Source: Spodoptera frugiperda
Lineage: Eukaryota > Arthropoda > Insecta > Lepidoptera > Noctuidae
Direction: 5' to 3'
DNA length: 64,000 nucleotides
NCBI RefSeq assembly: GCF_023101765.2
Contig: NC_064239.1
Span: 8,067,315 to 8,131,314, forward strand
The position numbers and the translations under genes were made by a program. Below the pieces are notes generated by a model. The model ran no database searches and was not told the origin of the DNA. It saw only the letters and a program-made list of their open reading frames with translations. Positions 39,101 to 48,465 of the stretch are shown in pieces. The number at the start of each line of letters is the position of its first letter. Position 1 is the first letter of the stretch.

Positions 39101-42100
39101 GACGTGAATATCATTGCTACATAAGTTAGAGGGAGAATGCTCATCGATGCGAGCCCGATCGCACGATTATTGACGAAGAAATGGCCCAAACGTAAGGTGG
39201 TTATTGCAGGTGAATTAAGGAATCTTTAAGTTTTCTGATAAAGATCGGTATGAAGTGACGTAAGAGTAAAAGAGACAGATGTAATGTTACTTGGAGGTGG
39301 ATTTATACATAGGTATGTGGATACAGGTGGAGAGAAGTATGGCGCACGACGCATACGCAAAACCGTTTATTTAGTCGCAGTTTTGTTTTGCTCCGCGTGC
39401 GGTATTCCAAGTAATTGTTGTTTCGATACGGTACAACTGGGCTGGATATTACATTAATACTGATGTGCCTACGATGTTCTTCAAATAACTTTACACATGA
39501 ATACAAATATTGTATTAGAGCCAACTTAACTAACTTAATCTTATTTTGACAGTGATGTACCAAAAACGGCTAAAGAAGGAGAGGAAACAGCGGCAAATGA
39601 TACAGGAGCAGCTTGAATTGGAACTCAAGAGACGACAGAAAGTAGAAGAAGCTCTCAAGCAATCTGGAGCACCCTCCGAAATCCTCAGAATCGTAACTGG
39701 TAAATATAATATTAATTAAAGATACCTTCAACAATACCCATCAATGTATAAGAAACAAGTAATACCGCCAACGAAACCTTAAGACGTTACCTAGTTTAAA
39801 CATGTCAAATTGTCAATACCATCTCTATCAACAAGTTTCAACATGTGTTAGTGCCCCTGACATGTTAACTTGCCGTCTGTCAAACTATCTGTATGTTGGC
39901 GAAAATTTCACTTAATATACTAATGTGCCATACAAGATTCATAGAACATTGAGCTCTATGCGGGGTAGTTAAGATTAACATTTGATTGTTGATGGGGATG
40001 ATTTGTGACGTATCGACGTTGAATGTGTGTCGAGTGCGTGATGTAAGAAGGGTGGGTGAACGCTGGTGATGGCTTGTACTAATCTCCGTGTCAGGAAATC
40101 GTTTCGCAGACCATTTGAAACGAGGGTTCTGAACTAACACGCATTCGAGTTGATTTTGTTGTATAATCGCTGTTTGCTACATTTATTGGCTGTCTGTTCG
40201 ACTAATCGACTTGATTGAATGAGTACGTAAATCTTCAGTCAGTTTTAACTTCTACTGCTAGATATACCTGCAATGTTAGCATGTTTAGTTGTATTTCTTA
40301 CTTTGACCTAATAGCCTCTATAACGTGACCTTGTTTCGCAGAGAACCTAACCCCGTCATCGCAAGAGACGCCGCGCTCCGAGAGGGAGAATGGCTCGGAA
40401 CGGGAGAGCAAGCCCCCTAGCGCTGAGCCTCCGTCAGCCTCACCACCTTTCCAGAGGGAACCTCCCCGTACACCGGACAAGCCACAATGGAACTACCCAC
40501 CGCCCCCAGTGGACATCATGAGCGGCGGAGCTGCTTTCTGGCAGAATTACTCTGGTAAGCATCAGTCTTACAAAAACCTATAAAATGACTGTCGCTCCGT
40601 ATGGTACTCATTGTCTCCCTTTGTAGACAAGAGATACCTTCAATCGTTTTTTTCTGATTAGCAGCAAGCAGGTAGGGACAGTACAGCAATCCAAAAAATC
40701 AAAAACACACCCCATTGTCTGTACTCCTCTTTTTAAGTCTCAGAAATAATTGGGACGTTAATATCGCAATAATCAGGAAATTATCGAATGGAAATGTTAA
40801 TAAGACCACGTTATTGAATTCTCTGGGACGGACGAATACGTCGAGGATGTTATGGTTTTCGAATGTAAGGGTCCATTCGAGATGAAAAAATTTCCAACGA
40901 AATGAAATTTATACTCATCATATTGCATAGCTTTCGTATCGGGAATGTCAAGTATTTAAAAGTACAGCGATATGGGAGCTCTCTCGGTTTGTATTGTGAT
41001 TTTTGGGGGCGCGTTTTATGAACGAATTCTATACACATGTCGGTTTGTTATACTTAAACGTATGATATATGGATCAAGTGAGCCACGATTATTGAAATAT
41101 TTTTTGTAATATTATTTTCCAATCTTCGATTTTTCGCAGTCTTGTCACAGACGATCTTAGAGCAATTGAAATTTTTAAAAGTAATTTTATTGTATTCGGT
41201 AAAATCTAGATCAAGCTTTGATGACTGTTTTTTTTCTAAACTCTCCTCAACGACAGTAATAAGAACCCTGGCAACATCATAAACTCGAACTGATTATAAC
41301 GCCAATTCATTACTGTTGTGCAAAAGAAAAAAAACCGTTCTCCACAAAAACCACTTTTATTTGATTCACAAAAAATGCATCGCGCTCAACTTTGATGAAA
41401 CAAGAAAGAAAAATCTGGTGCTCGTATCGGTGAATCAAACCGTGGTTTTTTTCATTTATATCCGCTTTGTGGAAAGCCCAGAAATTTCATTAAAAATGCA
41501 CCGACGTACTGCATGGCATGCCCAAAGTAGTGGCGCACCCTTGCTTCCGAACTTGTATGAAATGCGCCCGAACATTTAATGCTGCGGGAAATCTTTGAAA
41601 TCGATTGTGAATATCGCTCACATTTTAACTGTTAAATTGTTGCTACATAGTGCGAATAGTTTGTTCTCACTGAATTTTAAACAAAAATTAATACGAAAAC
41701 TAATTAGCGGTGAGAGGGATAATTGTTTAAATCTCATCGCTTTACCTACCTCTCTTCGTAAAAAGTCATTCTAATTTTCACTTTTTTTTGTCTATATCTT
41801 GACTCCAAACTGTATTAAAAAACAAAAATCTCGTCTTAAAGACAAAGATTATAAAACACAAATGCTACTCAATATATTTCAGATACGAACCAATTTCTCA
41901 TTATTTCTTCCCCCACGTACTAAATTAACTTTAGGGTGCGACTAGGTGTTTACAATTCGCAAAACATTGATACGAATTTAACCATTTCCCTTGTTCCGTC
42001 GAGTGCCTTTTGCCGACAGTCTGTTCAAGTAGAAATTGCAACTAATTTAAGTGTTACGCTACCCCGAGTACTCCAACACACGCAAGCACGCAATACCAAT

Positions 42101-45100
42101 TGTTCGAATCGGAATCGCTTTAAATATTTGCATTTGTACAAGCAGTCTTTGATACATTTAATCAGTTTCACATTTTACTTATTAAATCAAAAGATGATAA
42201 AGAAAGTTCCCTTCAAAGTATACATTCAAGAAGAGGTAAGTAAAAAGCTATAAAAGTGAAACAGAAAAATACAAGAGGGTTGTAAATATAAAAAGGTTGG
42301 TAACAGAAAAACAAAAATTAAAACTTGGAGCCTTTCATCAACTTTCCTCAGTGCCTTCGGTAAAAGAAAAAAACATATTTTATTATTCGTAAATTAGAAA
42401 ACTTTTTTCTACGTGCTTTTCATAAGACGGGATGAGTCGAAAGTGTACCGAGTAATTATCTTCTCTAGAGGTACGCGACTGTACCTGTACTAGCTGCGCA
42501 GGTGAAATGACTTATATGAAAATTACGAAAATGACAATAATTCTAACGTAGAAACGTGGACAGGCAATCAATCACGCCAATGTTTTATTATACACATCAT
42601 TATATTGATTGATACAGAAGTACCTTCAGAAGATGCTCATAAATTCCCATTAGATACACACAATACTAATTTACTTTGTAAAAATGACATTATTATTGAT
42701 TATAAGATATATAATTCTAATATAAAGTAACGTATATCAAGATATTTTAATAAAACAATGTTTATGCTGTTATTAGAGGTGCGCTTGTAAAACGGATAAA
42801 CCATCCGATGTTACATAAGTAATATAAAGTTGAAAAATTAATAAAGAGGAAACTTCTCCATGCTACTTTTTAGGTGAGCTTGTAAAATGAATGGAAATAA
42901 AATTGTACCGCACAGGTGCGCTCGAAACCTTTGACGATATTAACTTTTTTATTTAGTCTTAGTAATCACCCGCATCATTGTGTTCACCGTTTTATATAGA
43001 CAACTTATTGTATTATTATGATAACGTTGACCGGACGCGCAACTAAATACATACAACATTACCGACAATGATAAAGATTTTAACCGAACTAAACCCGAGT
43101 CACGGTGGAATTGATTCTGTGTATAAAAAGTCAAAAGAATTTCTTTAATAGAAAATCAATCCAATCAGAACAATTGGTCGCGGTCCAGTAGGGAACACAA
43201 CGCCACACTAATCTTAGAGGGCGATGCTTCAATAACTGTCAAAGTTAAAAATACGCGGGTGCTGTTGCACTTTGGTAATTAGAAGCAGTTTTTCCTTTAT
43301 GAGAGATTGTTTTCTCAATGACGTAGTTATAATACTGGACAATTAATTAATTCTGATTGAAAAGCGCATCAAATGTAGCTGCCTATTATGGATTACTTTT
43401 TAGTAACGGTGCCCTTTATCGGAATGAATGGTTGTAACTTACTAAGACTGTGTCGTTAGCATTCTACAACGGTATACCGACACACGTCACACACTGGGTT
43501 CACCTCGACCTGCGTGTAAACAGTTGGCCACCGCCGTGTGGCCCATCTATAGTTTCCTTTCACAATCATCCGTTCAACCAACCCTTTGTTCACAACCTTC
43601 TCAAATTTCCAACGAAGAATTAATCAACTCACTTTTTTTCTCTGTATTTTTACGGCAGTAATTAATTTCGCTTTAACAACGAGCCGAGGTGTCGATTGCT
43701 TTAAAAATTGTTAAAAATAATGAGCAGACGTACTTTCTATTATTTCTACAAAGATATTAGATGTCATAAAAGTACATCTTTTGGAAAATAATTTAAAATT
43801 TATAATAACATCGTTATTTATGAAAAATTAAGATTCTCGATCAAGTGGCACCAAAATCATTATTTATTCGCTTGAGTTCCGTAAAAAATAAATCGATTCG
43901 TTACTAGACGAGTAATCGATGAGTTGTGTTGATTCGTTTTTTATCGTATTTTGCAATTCGACAATCACAGAATTGGTAGCATACCTAATGTTTAACAATC
44001 CGTGTCTGAATCAACGACTGACACCTTATTTTACGCAAACTTAGCAATTTATGTTAATGATACTTTTAGTCCGATTAATCGGTTAGGCATCGATAAATAA
44101 ATTAGATTTATACTGTAACGGTGAACTACTTTTTTTAGTTTTGTAGTTTAATGAGTATATTCCAGGCTTACAGTTTAACTTAGTAGTACAAATACTTATT
44201 TATAGGTAAGTATTTACGGATAATCCTAATTACTAGATTCAAATAATGGCAATATGTTACCGACATTCACAGTTTGATAGTAATTAACGTTCTGCTAATT
44301 AGAATCTATTTCTAGATATCTAACATTGATTACGGTTAAAAACATTAGTTCCAGTCACAGCTTGGATCCTATTAATAAATGCTTGAGTGAAACTGTTCCA
44401 CATAAAGTTTATTGCTTTACTTACAATTGTTGTAACAAAAAACTATTTATTCTCACTATCGATCAGTGGTTGTGTCGTTTTATTTCTCTTACTTTTCAAA
44501 TAGATCGGTTCACGTCCACCTTGTGAAGTCCCTTTTTGTCATTCCTTGACCATTCGATCAAAACGAAATAAGAAATGTTTCTTGTACAAGTTTTTGTCTA
44601 TTAACAACACTCCGTGAAAGTTAATGTCACTGTTGATTGGTCTCTAAAACATTTCACAATGTAATGTCGAACATACTTTCATCATTTTGAGACAGGAGAA
44701 AGAAAAACAAACATTAAAGGATAACTTTTATTAAGCTAAGCGCTCAACCATTACAGTTGTTTCAAAGAACAAATAGATTATAGCTCTCAAAGGAACCGGC
44801 AATTCTGTTTTAGAAGCGGCAAATGCAAAAATATTACGTATTCAAACAGACCTAATGGGACATTTAGGGGTGGCAGCGAAGTGAAACGGCAAAGGCCGAA
44901 GCTTTTAAGTGTATAATATTTAATTGTGACGCCCTAGGCGTATAATCTCGCCCGAGATAATAGGTTTCTGTTTCGGGACAACCCTCGATGGTGACACTTG
45001 TGAGTGTGATGCCCTCGGGCAAGACAACACTGAAACAAATCGGATCATAATCAAGTTTTTCCAACTGACGAATGTTTGTCAAATAGTTTCTTTGATTTAA

Positions 45101-46272
45101 AATTCTCAGCGCCCGCCGCGGACGCAATTTAAATTTAAATTATGTTTTGGTTTAGGGATGTTTAATATTTTTTGGGAAGTGCAAAAATTGGTGTTGGATA
45201 TAAATGCGAGACTCGGAGCATAAATTGTAAACGAATGTCGGGAAGAGAAATTCAATTCCCCGTTGAGAAAATGCTCCATCAAAGTAAGCAAAAAACGCGA
45301 TTCCGTTTATATCTTTTATATCTCGTAAATTGCAGGAGGCGGCAAGCGTTGCATGAAATTGAATAAGCATATTTCGTAAAACGTCGACGTTTTCGGAGAC
45401 AATTGCCTTACCTCACCTACTCTTTGCCTCTTCACGAACTTTGTCAATTTTCGTGGAATCTTATTAGAGGATGTCCTGTGCTTGAGACGTGTTTCATTTT
45501 TTATACCTTAATTTGTTGCGACGTCTCGCTACAGCTTTGACAGATTTTGTGCTTACAATTTTGTTCGTACTTGTTTAAAGTAATAGGTATTACGTAGCTA
45601 CTATGAAGGTAACATTCATACAACGACATTGACACCACCACACGCTAATAATTATAAACAAACTCAATGAAACCTTTGCAATGTACATATCCTGGAAAAT
45701 GTACTACAAATGTAATCATAATATACATGGAACTCAAGAGACAGATTCATAATTTCCATTTAATAACATCGTTACATTTGCAACGAATATTACACGAACA
45801 GCCGTACTCTGTTCGTTCGAATAACCCTTGTACGAGAAATTTAATAACACTCGGTGAACGTGAGTGCTACGTTTTTAACAAAGGCAATATCGAATATTAA
45901 ATTAGAATGTGCCATACGGATGTGAAGTCCGTTTGATGTGAGTCGGCTTTCCCCGAAACACTAATGACATTTTACGGAGCGACACACGTGTAACTATATA
46001 TTGTACTCTCCACATGATTCCCCTTTATTATATTACCCCCTGTAATTGTTTTAATTTTAACAGTGCCAATAAGTATCAATCCGTCGATGTAGTTTTTAAA
46101 AGAAATGTTTTTATTAAATATAATTTTCTCTTTCCCAACAGAAACTCTGGCGCAAGAGTTAGAGATGGAGCGCAAATCCCGCCAGCAAGCGATGGAGCGT
46201 GATGTGAAGAGCCCGCTCTCGGACCGCGCCGGCTACTACAAGAACTCAGTGCTATTTAGTTCAGCCACTTAG
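77..46272 (+). CDS. dac: dachshund (DACH family transcriptional cofactor), 3' part of the gene, seven exons
   Basis: This is the C-terminal half of Dachshund, a nuclear cofactor of the retinal determination network that also acts in leg and brain patterning. The join is 77-147 (probable), 782-1045, 4569-4790, 17251-17334, 39553-39699, 40342-40554 and 46142-46272, ending in TAG. Identification rests on DACHbox-C, the C-terminal coiled-coil region that in this family mediates protein-protein contacts. Key matches to my memory of vertebrate DACH are TLLRNIQGLLKVAADNAR, ELKMDVLRERE and QKRLKKERKRQ, read in order through three exons. All junctions are GT..AG, and one reading frame is maintained across five phase-1 introns (1062 nt from the split codon at 147 through the stop, giving 353 residues). 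The DNA-binding-like DACHbox-N lies 5' of the window, so the gene is partial here. The family call is near certain; exon 77-147 is less sure. Confidence 0.95.
148..781 (+). other. dac: dac intron, 634 bp
   Basis: Intron between the probable 71-bp exon and the linker exon, with donor GTGAGA and acceptor CTCCAG, phase 1. The content is AT-rich with no repeat or RNA gene recognised. Confidence 0.6.
746..781 (+). promoter_or_regulatory. dac: possible tandem 3' splice sites, 12 nt apart
   Basis: Two AG dinucleotides precede the GHSPVLNL exon: TCTAACAG ending at 769 and TTCTCCAG ending at 781. They are 12 nt apart and both keep the frame. Use of the upstream one would insert Ser-Ser-Pro-Gly, giving G-S-S-P-G-H-S-P instead of G-H-S-P. 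CTAAC-like branch-point candidates lie at about 749-754 and 763-767. Which site is used cannot be decided from sequence. Confidence 0.45.
782..1045 (+). CDS. dac: dac exon: GHSPVLNLSKSG linker with Arg/Asp/Ser-rich low-complexity stretch
   Basis: This exon encodes 88 residues of the region between the two DACH boxes. It begins with GHSPVLNLSKSG, continues into an RD/RS-like run (DRDRDRSERSDRDR), then a Ser/Pro/Ala-rich stretch, and ends in an acidic segment (SDQEDHNVKDEDD). The alternation of basic-acidic and acidic blocks is typical of disordered nuclear linkers. The acceptor is TTCTCCAG at 780-781 and the donor GATG|GTAAGT after 1045. The trailing G is completed by GT of the next exon (Gly). 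A second AG at 768-769 would add four in-frame codons (see the separate entry). The exon is markedly richer in GC than the introns around it. Its length, 264 nt, is a multiple of three with phase-1 boundaries at both ends. Confidence 0.93.
1046..4568 (+). other. dac: dac intron, 3.5 kb
   Basis: GTAAGT..TTTAG intron, phase 1. It is unique-looking, AT-rich sequence; I recognise no transposon, RNA gene or coding exon on either strand. Short open frames here have no family resemblance and no splice context. Confidence 0.85.
4569..4790 (+). CDS. dac: dac exon: start of DACHbox-C
   Basis: This exon encodes 74 residues: an acidic start (GGDLSDGERE), a Pro/Ala-rich spacer, then the diagnostic opening of DACHbox-C, STETLLRNIQGLLKVAADNAR, at roughly residues 44-64 of the exon. 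Vertebrate DACH1 and DACH2, as I recall them, have a nearly identical ETLL-NIQGLLKVA-DNAR block, and this fixes the gene identity. It starts a long amphipathic helix that continues through the next two exons. The acceptor is TTTTGTTTAG at 4568 and the donor AAAAAG|GTATGT after 4790. The final G joins CT of the next exon to give Ala. An in-frame ATG at 4523 lies in the intron just upstream and is not needed to explain the exon. Confidence 0.96.
8096..8109 (-). promoter_or_regulatory. CTCF-like motif 1
   Basis: On the minus strand the core reads CTAGATGGCGC, matching 12 of 14 positions of the general CTCF consensus CCASYAGRKGGCRS; the two mismatches are the leading CC. GATGGCGC-type cores are also described for insect CTCF. 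A 14-bp motif can arise by chance, so the weight comes from the second same-orientation copy 1.2 kb away. Confidence 0.3.
9317..9330 (-). promoter_or_regulatory. CTCF-like motif 2
   Basis: The same 11-base core, CTAGATGGCGC, on the minus strand, again 12 of 14 positions of the CTCF consensus, inside a GC-rich stretch. It has the same orientation as the copy at 8096. Confidence 0.3.
17251..17334 (+). CDS. dac: dac exon: DACHbox-C middle, 28-residue mini-exon
   Basis: This 84-nt exon encodes AELKMDVLREREVKDN then LERQLLDEQKMR. It corresponds closely to the vertebrate DACH block TELKMDFLRERE followed by LEKQL and EQKNR (from memory). Charged residues and heptad-spaced Leu/Met suggest a continuous coiled coil of about eight turns. 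The acceptor is TTTTTTGTTACAG at 17250 and the donor CGGG|GTGAGT after 17334, a near-consensus 5' splice site. It sits alone between a 12.5-kb and a 22.2-kb intron. The frame stays open for 44 codons past the donor to a TAA at 17466, so intron retention would give a protein truncated within DACHbox-C with a new tail; nothing indicates that this happens. Confidence 0.96.
20181..20215. other. stem-loop
   Basis: GGTAAGGG and ACACCC upstream can pair imperfectly with GGGTG and CCTTCATTACC downstream around a TTGA loop. It is a local hairpin of unknown meaning, possibly part of a degraded repeat covering about 20155-20330. Confidence 0.25.
21164..21298. mobile_element. 135-bp foldback, MITE-like element
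   Basis: The segment is bounded by the terminal inverted repeats TACAGTC and GACTGTA and is an imperfect palindrome over its whole length. At the centre, TTCAACTTTA (21217-21226) pairs with TAAAGTTGAA (21238-21247). The two pairs share almost the same centre of symmetry, so the element was built as one palindrome. Small non-coding foldbacks with TACAGTC-type ends are common in moth genomes as I recall them. No clear target-site duplication is seen. Confidence 0.55.
25620..26340. promoter_or_regulatory. paired GC-rich intronic patches
   Basis: Two GC-rich blocks, 25620-25775 and 26140-26340, are separated by ordinary AT-rich intron. The second carries a short direct repeat (CTACGAAATACTG / CTCACGAAATACTGG, about 26309-26337). 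No open frame with family resemblance crosses them. Candidate enhancers on composition only. Confidence 0.25.
28060..28084. repeat. GCTCA pentamer tandem repeat, five units
   Basis: Five consecutive 5-bp units GCTCA, GCTCA, GCTTA, GCTCA, GCTCG. A short microsatellite inside the intron with two substituted units. Confidence 0.8.
30660..31620. promoter_or_regulatory. stop-poor, GC-richer intronic tract
   Basis: Several overlapping frames on both strands are open for 60-120 codons here, which reflects fewer TA-rich stops than elsewhere in the intron. None of the translations resembles a known family or has matching splice sites. This fits non-coding DNA with a restrained base composition, such as a conserved regulatory block. 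Conservation could not be tested. Confidence 0.2.
32130..32300. promoter_or_regulatory. intronic CpG-rich island
   Basis: This is the sharpest GC peak in the introns: GTCGCCGCCGCCGCGTGG, then GGGGGGCGCGGGTGG, then GCGCGGGGGAGGGGGAGGG. The G-run part could form a G-quadruplex. Open frames on both strands run through it but look like composition effects. It could be an internal promoter or enhancer. The evidence is compositional. Confidence 0.3.
37259..37318. repeat. nested perfect palindromes
   Basis: ATTCAATTTGTGAA (37259-37272) is the exact reverse complement of TTCACAAATTGAAT (37294-37307). The right arm overlaps an 18-bp perfect palindrome, ATTGAATTCGAATTCAAT (37301-37318). The two structures compete for the same bases. 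No element ends or duplication are visible. Confidence 0.7.
39553..39699 (+). CDS. dac: dac exon: DACHbox-C end, basic coiled coil
   Basis: This exon encodes 49 residues that complete DACHbox-C: VMYQKRLKKERKRQQMIQEQ followed by an LELELKRRQKVEEALKQ helix and a turn into SEILRIVT. The order QKRLKKE, then Lys/Arg-rich, then KRR..E..LKQ, then a short hydrophobic LR-V block is that of vertebrate DACH proteins. The helix is strongly basic in its first half and mixed-charge in its second. The acceptor is TTATTTTGACAG at 39552, preceded by two CTAAC-like branch-point candidates near 39527-39535; the donor is ACTG|GTAAAT after 39699. The terminal G joins AG of the next exon (Glu). Only 642 bp separates it from that exon, in contrast to the 22 kb on its other side. 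Confidence 0.96.
39700..40341 (+). other. dac: dac intron, 642 bp
   Basis: GTAAAT..TTCGCAG intron, phase 1. AT-rich, with nothing further recognised. Confidence 0.9.
40342..40554 (+). CDS. dac: dac exon: Ser/Pro-rich insert
   Basis: This exon encodes 71 residues. It starts with ENLTPSSQETPRSERENG, close to the NDSLTPE-type sequence that follows the coiled coil in vertebrate DACH. It continues into a Ser/Glu-rich then proline-rich stretch (PPSAEPPSASPPFQREPP), and ends WNYPPPPVDIMSGGAAFWQNYS. It is probably disordered; the PPPPVD run could bind an SH3 or WW domain, which is inference only. The acceptor is TTGTTTCGCAG at 40341 and the donor TCTG|GTAAGC after 40554; the last G joins AA of the final exon (Glu). 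The exon is much richer in GC than its introns. I do not recall an equivalent of the proline-rich part in vertebrate DACH, so it may be an arthropod feature. Confidence 0.95.
40555..46141 (+). other. dac: dac intron, 5.6 kb
   Basis: GTAAGC..CAACAG intron, phase 1. Unique-looking AT-rich DNA; no transposon or RNA gene recognised. Longer open frames, such as one of 105 codons at 41936-42253, lack family resemblance and usable junctions. Confidence 0.85.
46142..46272 (+). CDS. dac: dac terminal exon with stop codon
   Basis: The last exon encodes 43 residues, including the split Glu, and a TAG at 46270-46272. ETLAQELEMERKSRQQAMER is a second short charged helix; the tail is DVKSPLSDRAGYYKNSVLFS then SAT. 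The GYYKNSVLF ending resembles the short aromatic/hydrophobic C-terminus of vertebrate DACH (LYLKTTVMY as I recall), which supports this as the true C-terminus. The acceptor is a strong pyrimidine tract ending TTTCCCAACAG at 46141. No open frame continues past the stop, and AT-rich sequence with UTR-like features follows. Confidence 0.95.
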
Positions 46273-47790
46273 CTATCAAACTCCGGGGCTAACGACTACC
46301 CCGACAATCAAGAATACGATAAAGAAATCGACGAATCGAGAAAACCAATGATCAGCGTCAAACCCGAGTTTCGGGAAAAATAAATCTAAATATTCGTGAT
46401 TGGTGAATGGACTATCAGTGGTATCGCGTTCCGATCGATAGCACTATTGTCAATACGAACTCAAAGATAAATACTTCCAAATATCTTAGTAACCCATCAA
46501 ACTGTTCATCTGATTGTTTATTCGACTAAAGTTTTTGGCATAAACGATCTCAATGAAGTTGTAACTACTTCTCGTTATTGAGATTAATCTGTAAATATTG
46601 TTATTGAATTCGAAGTAAGTTGTAGATTTCGTGGTGTTAATACGAAGTCTCATGAACTCTTCTTCCATAGAAAAATTTGTAAATATCCCTTTATAATTAT
46701 TATTAGAGTAAGTCAGTACGGTTTTATCGACGATCCGAGTAATTTATTCGTCAATATTTTAATCTTTTATGAAGAGTACCTTTAACTTATCGTTAAATGC
46801 CATATTTATATATTAAGTATCCATTGTTATTTGCCTTTGTAAATCTGGTATTATGTTCGTTTGTATCTGTACCTACATACATATCATAAGCTTTGACTTC
46901 ACTTTCAAACGTTCAGTGGTCTGTTGAGACAATTGTTGGAATTGATCTAAGACTGTTTTTCAAGAGTTTTCTAAAATGTTTGTCACTAGTCTCGCAATTT
47001 CTGTAAACGATAGGTGTTTTTAGTTCCTATGGTGTTTATTTAAACGGCCATTATGATAAAGTAACTACAGCGAAGCATTGAATAGTAGGTACACATTTGT
47101 TTCTCCCATGATTTTTTTACTTTCAATAGTAAATAATTGTGATCTTCACTCTCATGTAATTTATTCAATTTTAGTGCAATGATTAGATTTAACTGATACT
47201 AGTGTATTTCATAAATCATAAAAGTGTACGATAGATACGTTAAGTTAGTGGTTTTGAAAGGATACGTTTTTACAATTCAATATTATTGACTGAAAACAGA
47301 AGAGACAGTGTTTACGTACAATATAACCTAAGTGTTTTCTTTAAACTTCATGAACTAGACGATGTATAAATAATTGTAATCGCTATATCTCATATCCATT
47401 ACGCAGAGTCGATGTATATGGGTAGTTAACGTAACAATAAGTTCAGTAGTTTAACATAAAGTATAAAATGATAGTGTTATTTATATTGATGCTTAGTTTA
47501 TGACACTTTGGATGTCTTAATAGCTTAAAGTAAGGTCTTAGAGATTGTATCGGGCGTACATTGGCGCTTGGCTATTGGGCAACTTGTGATTGAGACACTA
47601 ATAATTGTTATTGTGGAACGAATTGCGCTATTAAAGTACTCCTTTCGCCTTTTGAAAATGTCGGGAATGACGATATCGGTGAATAGTCAAGCGCCGAAGC
47701 AAACAATCGCTTAATACAAGTAATTACATATTATCTGTAAAGGATAATACGACGTAATGAATAAAACTTAGTTGTTACTATAAATGTTTA
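46273..47790 (+). other. dac: dac 3' UTR (end uncertain)
   Basis: AT-rich, stop-dense sequence directly after the dac stop codon. An early AATAAA at 46379 would give a very short UTR; a second at 47760 is followed by GT-rich sequence and gives about 1.5 kb. Two exact Pumilio-type octamers TGTAAATA lie at 46590-46597 and 46678-46685, suggesting post-transcriptional control by PUF proteins (inference). The real 3' end needs transcript data. Confidence 0.5.
47760..47765 (+). terminator. dac: candidate poly(A) signal of dac
   Basis: AATAAA followed within about 45 bases by a GT-rich stretch (GTGTGATTGTGTAAAGGG), the usual arrangement for cleavage and polyadenylation. AATAAA at 46379 and later ones near 48445 are alternatives. 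Confidence 0.4.
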
Positions 47791-47866
47791 GCTGAACATG
47801 TGTGATTGTGTAAAGGGCGTGAATGTGGTACTTATGTATCAGTTATTTTCATTTTCATTACAATAG

Positions 47867-47931
47867 AATGACAGTACTGGCGGGGAACCAAACCTGGATG
47901 GATAGGTGTTGACGAAGCCAGTATTGTCATT
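47867..47931. repeat. 65-bp hairpin just past the candidate poly(A) site
   Basis: AATGACAGTACTGGC (47867-47881) pairs with GCCAGTATTGTCATT (47917-47931), 15 positions with a single G:T wobble, around a 35-base loop. The size fits either a tiny foldback transposon or an RNA hairpin. I recognise no known insect microRNA in it. Confidence 0.5.
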
Positions 47932-48465
47932 AGAAATAGTTATGTTCTTTGTCAGTTAGATGTTGAGGCTTCTCAATGTACCTATTTTATATTTCGGTAA
48001 TAGTATGCAGTTCTGAAAGCAAGTGTAACTATTTATTATTTCTATTATAATTATTACGATTAATTTACTTAAAATTGTGTGTGTGCCTTGTATCGTAGAT
48101 GAAAATATCAAGATTAAAAGGGAAAATTATCAGATTGTGTTTTGTTTCGTACATCCTATTTACCTTACCCTATTCTATATGAAGAAAAGATATCAGTACC
48201 GTACTCTACAGAGTACCTTGTATTTTTACTATTACATATTTTACTACGCTGCGATAATGACCAAAACAAAAAGTTTAATAGAAACATATTTCACCAGCTA
48301 TGTTATGAACCCTACGAAAATGGGTAAAGCAAAATACGGACAAATTATTATAATCAATCATCATAACAGTCTAGAAAAACTGTTACGAAATTTAAAAAAC
48401 GACTTAAGTTCTAACCTAAAGGAAAATAAAGGGAATCAATATAAATAAAACAATGAATATAAGCA
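47932..48465. other. intergenic stretch, nothing recognised
   Basis: AT-rich. A 123-codon open frame (48077-48448) reads as low-complexity Tyr/Phe/Lys-rich sequence with no family resemblance and is treated as chance. Confidence 0.6.

Larger units (their letters stand above)
17335..39552 (+). other. dac: dac intron, 22.2 kb
   Basis: GTGAGT..TTGACAG intron, phase 1, splitting the DACHbox-C coding region. It is mostly unique AT-rich DNA. Distinct items inside it: a foldback element at 21164-21298, a hairpin-prone segment near 20180-20215, GC-rich patches at 25620-25775, 26140-26340 and 32130-32300, a stop-poor tract on both strands at about 30.66-31.62 kb, a pentamer repeat at 28060, and nested palindromes at 37259-37318. 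No additional exon could be joined to dac in frame with confidence. Confidence 0.85.

Noticed and set aside
48077..48448. 123-codon open frame downstream of dac
   Set aside because: Tyr/Phe/Lys/Asn-rich low-complexity translation typical of AT-rich DNA; no homology recognised.
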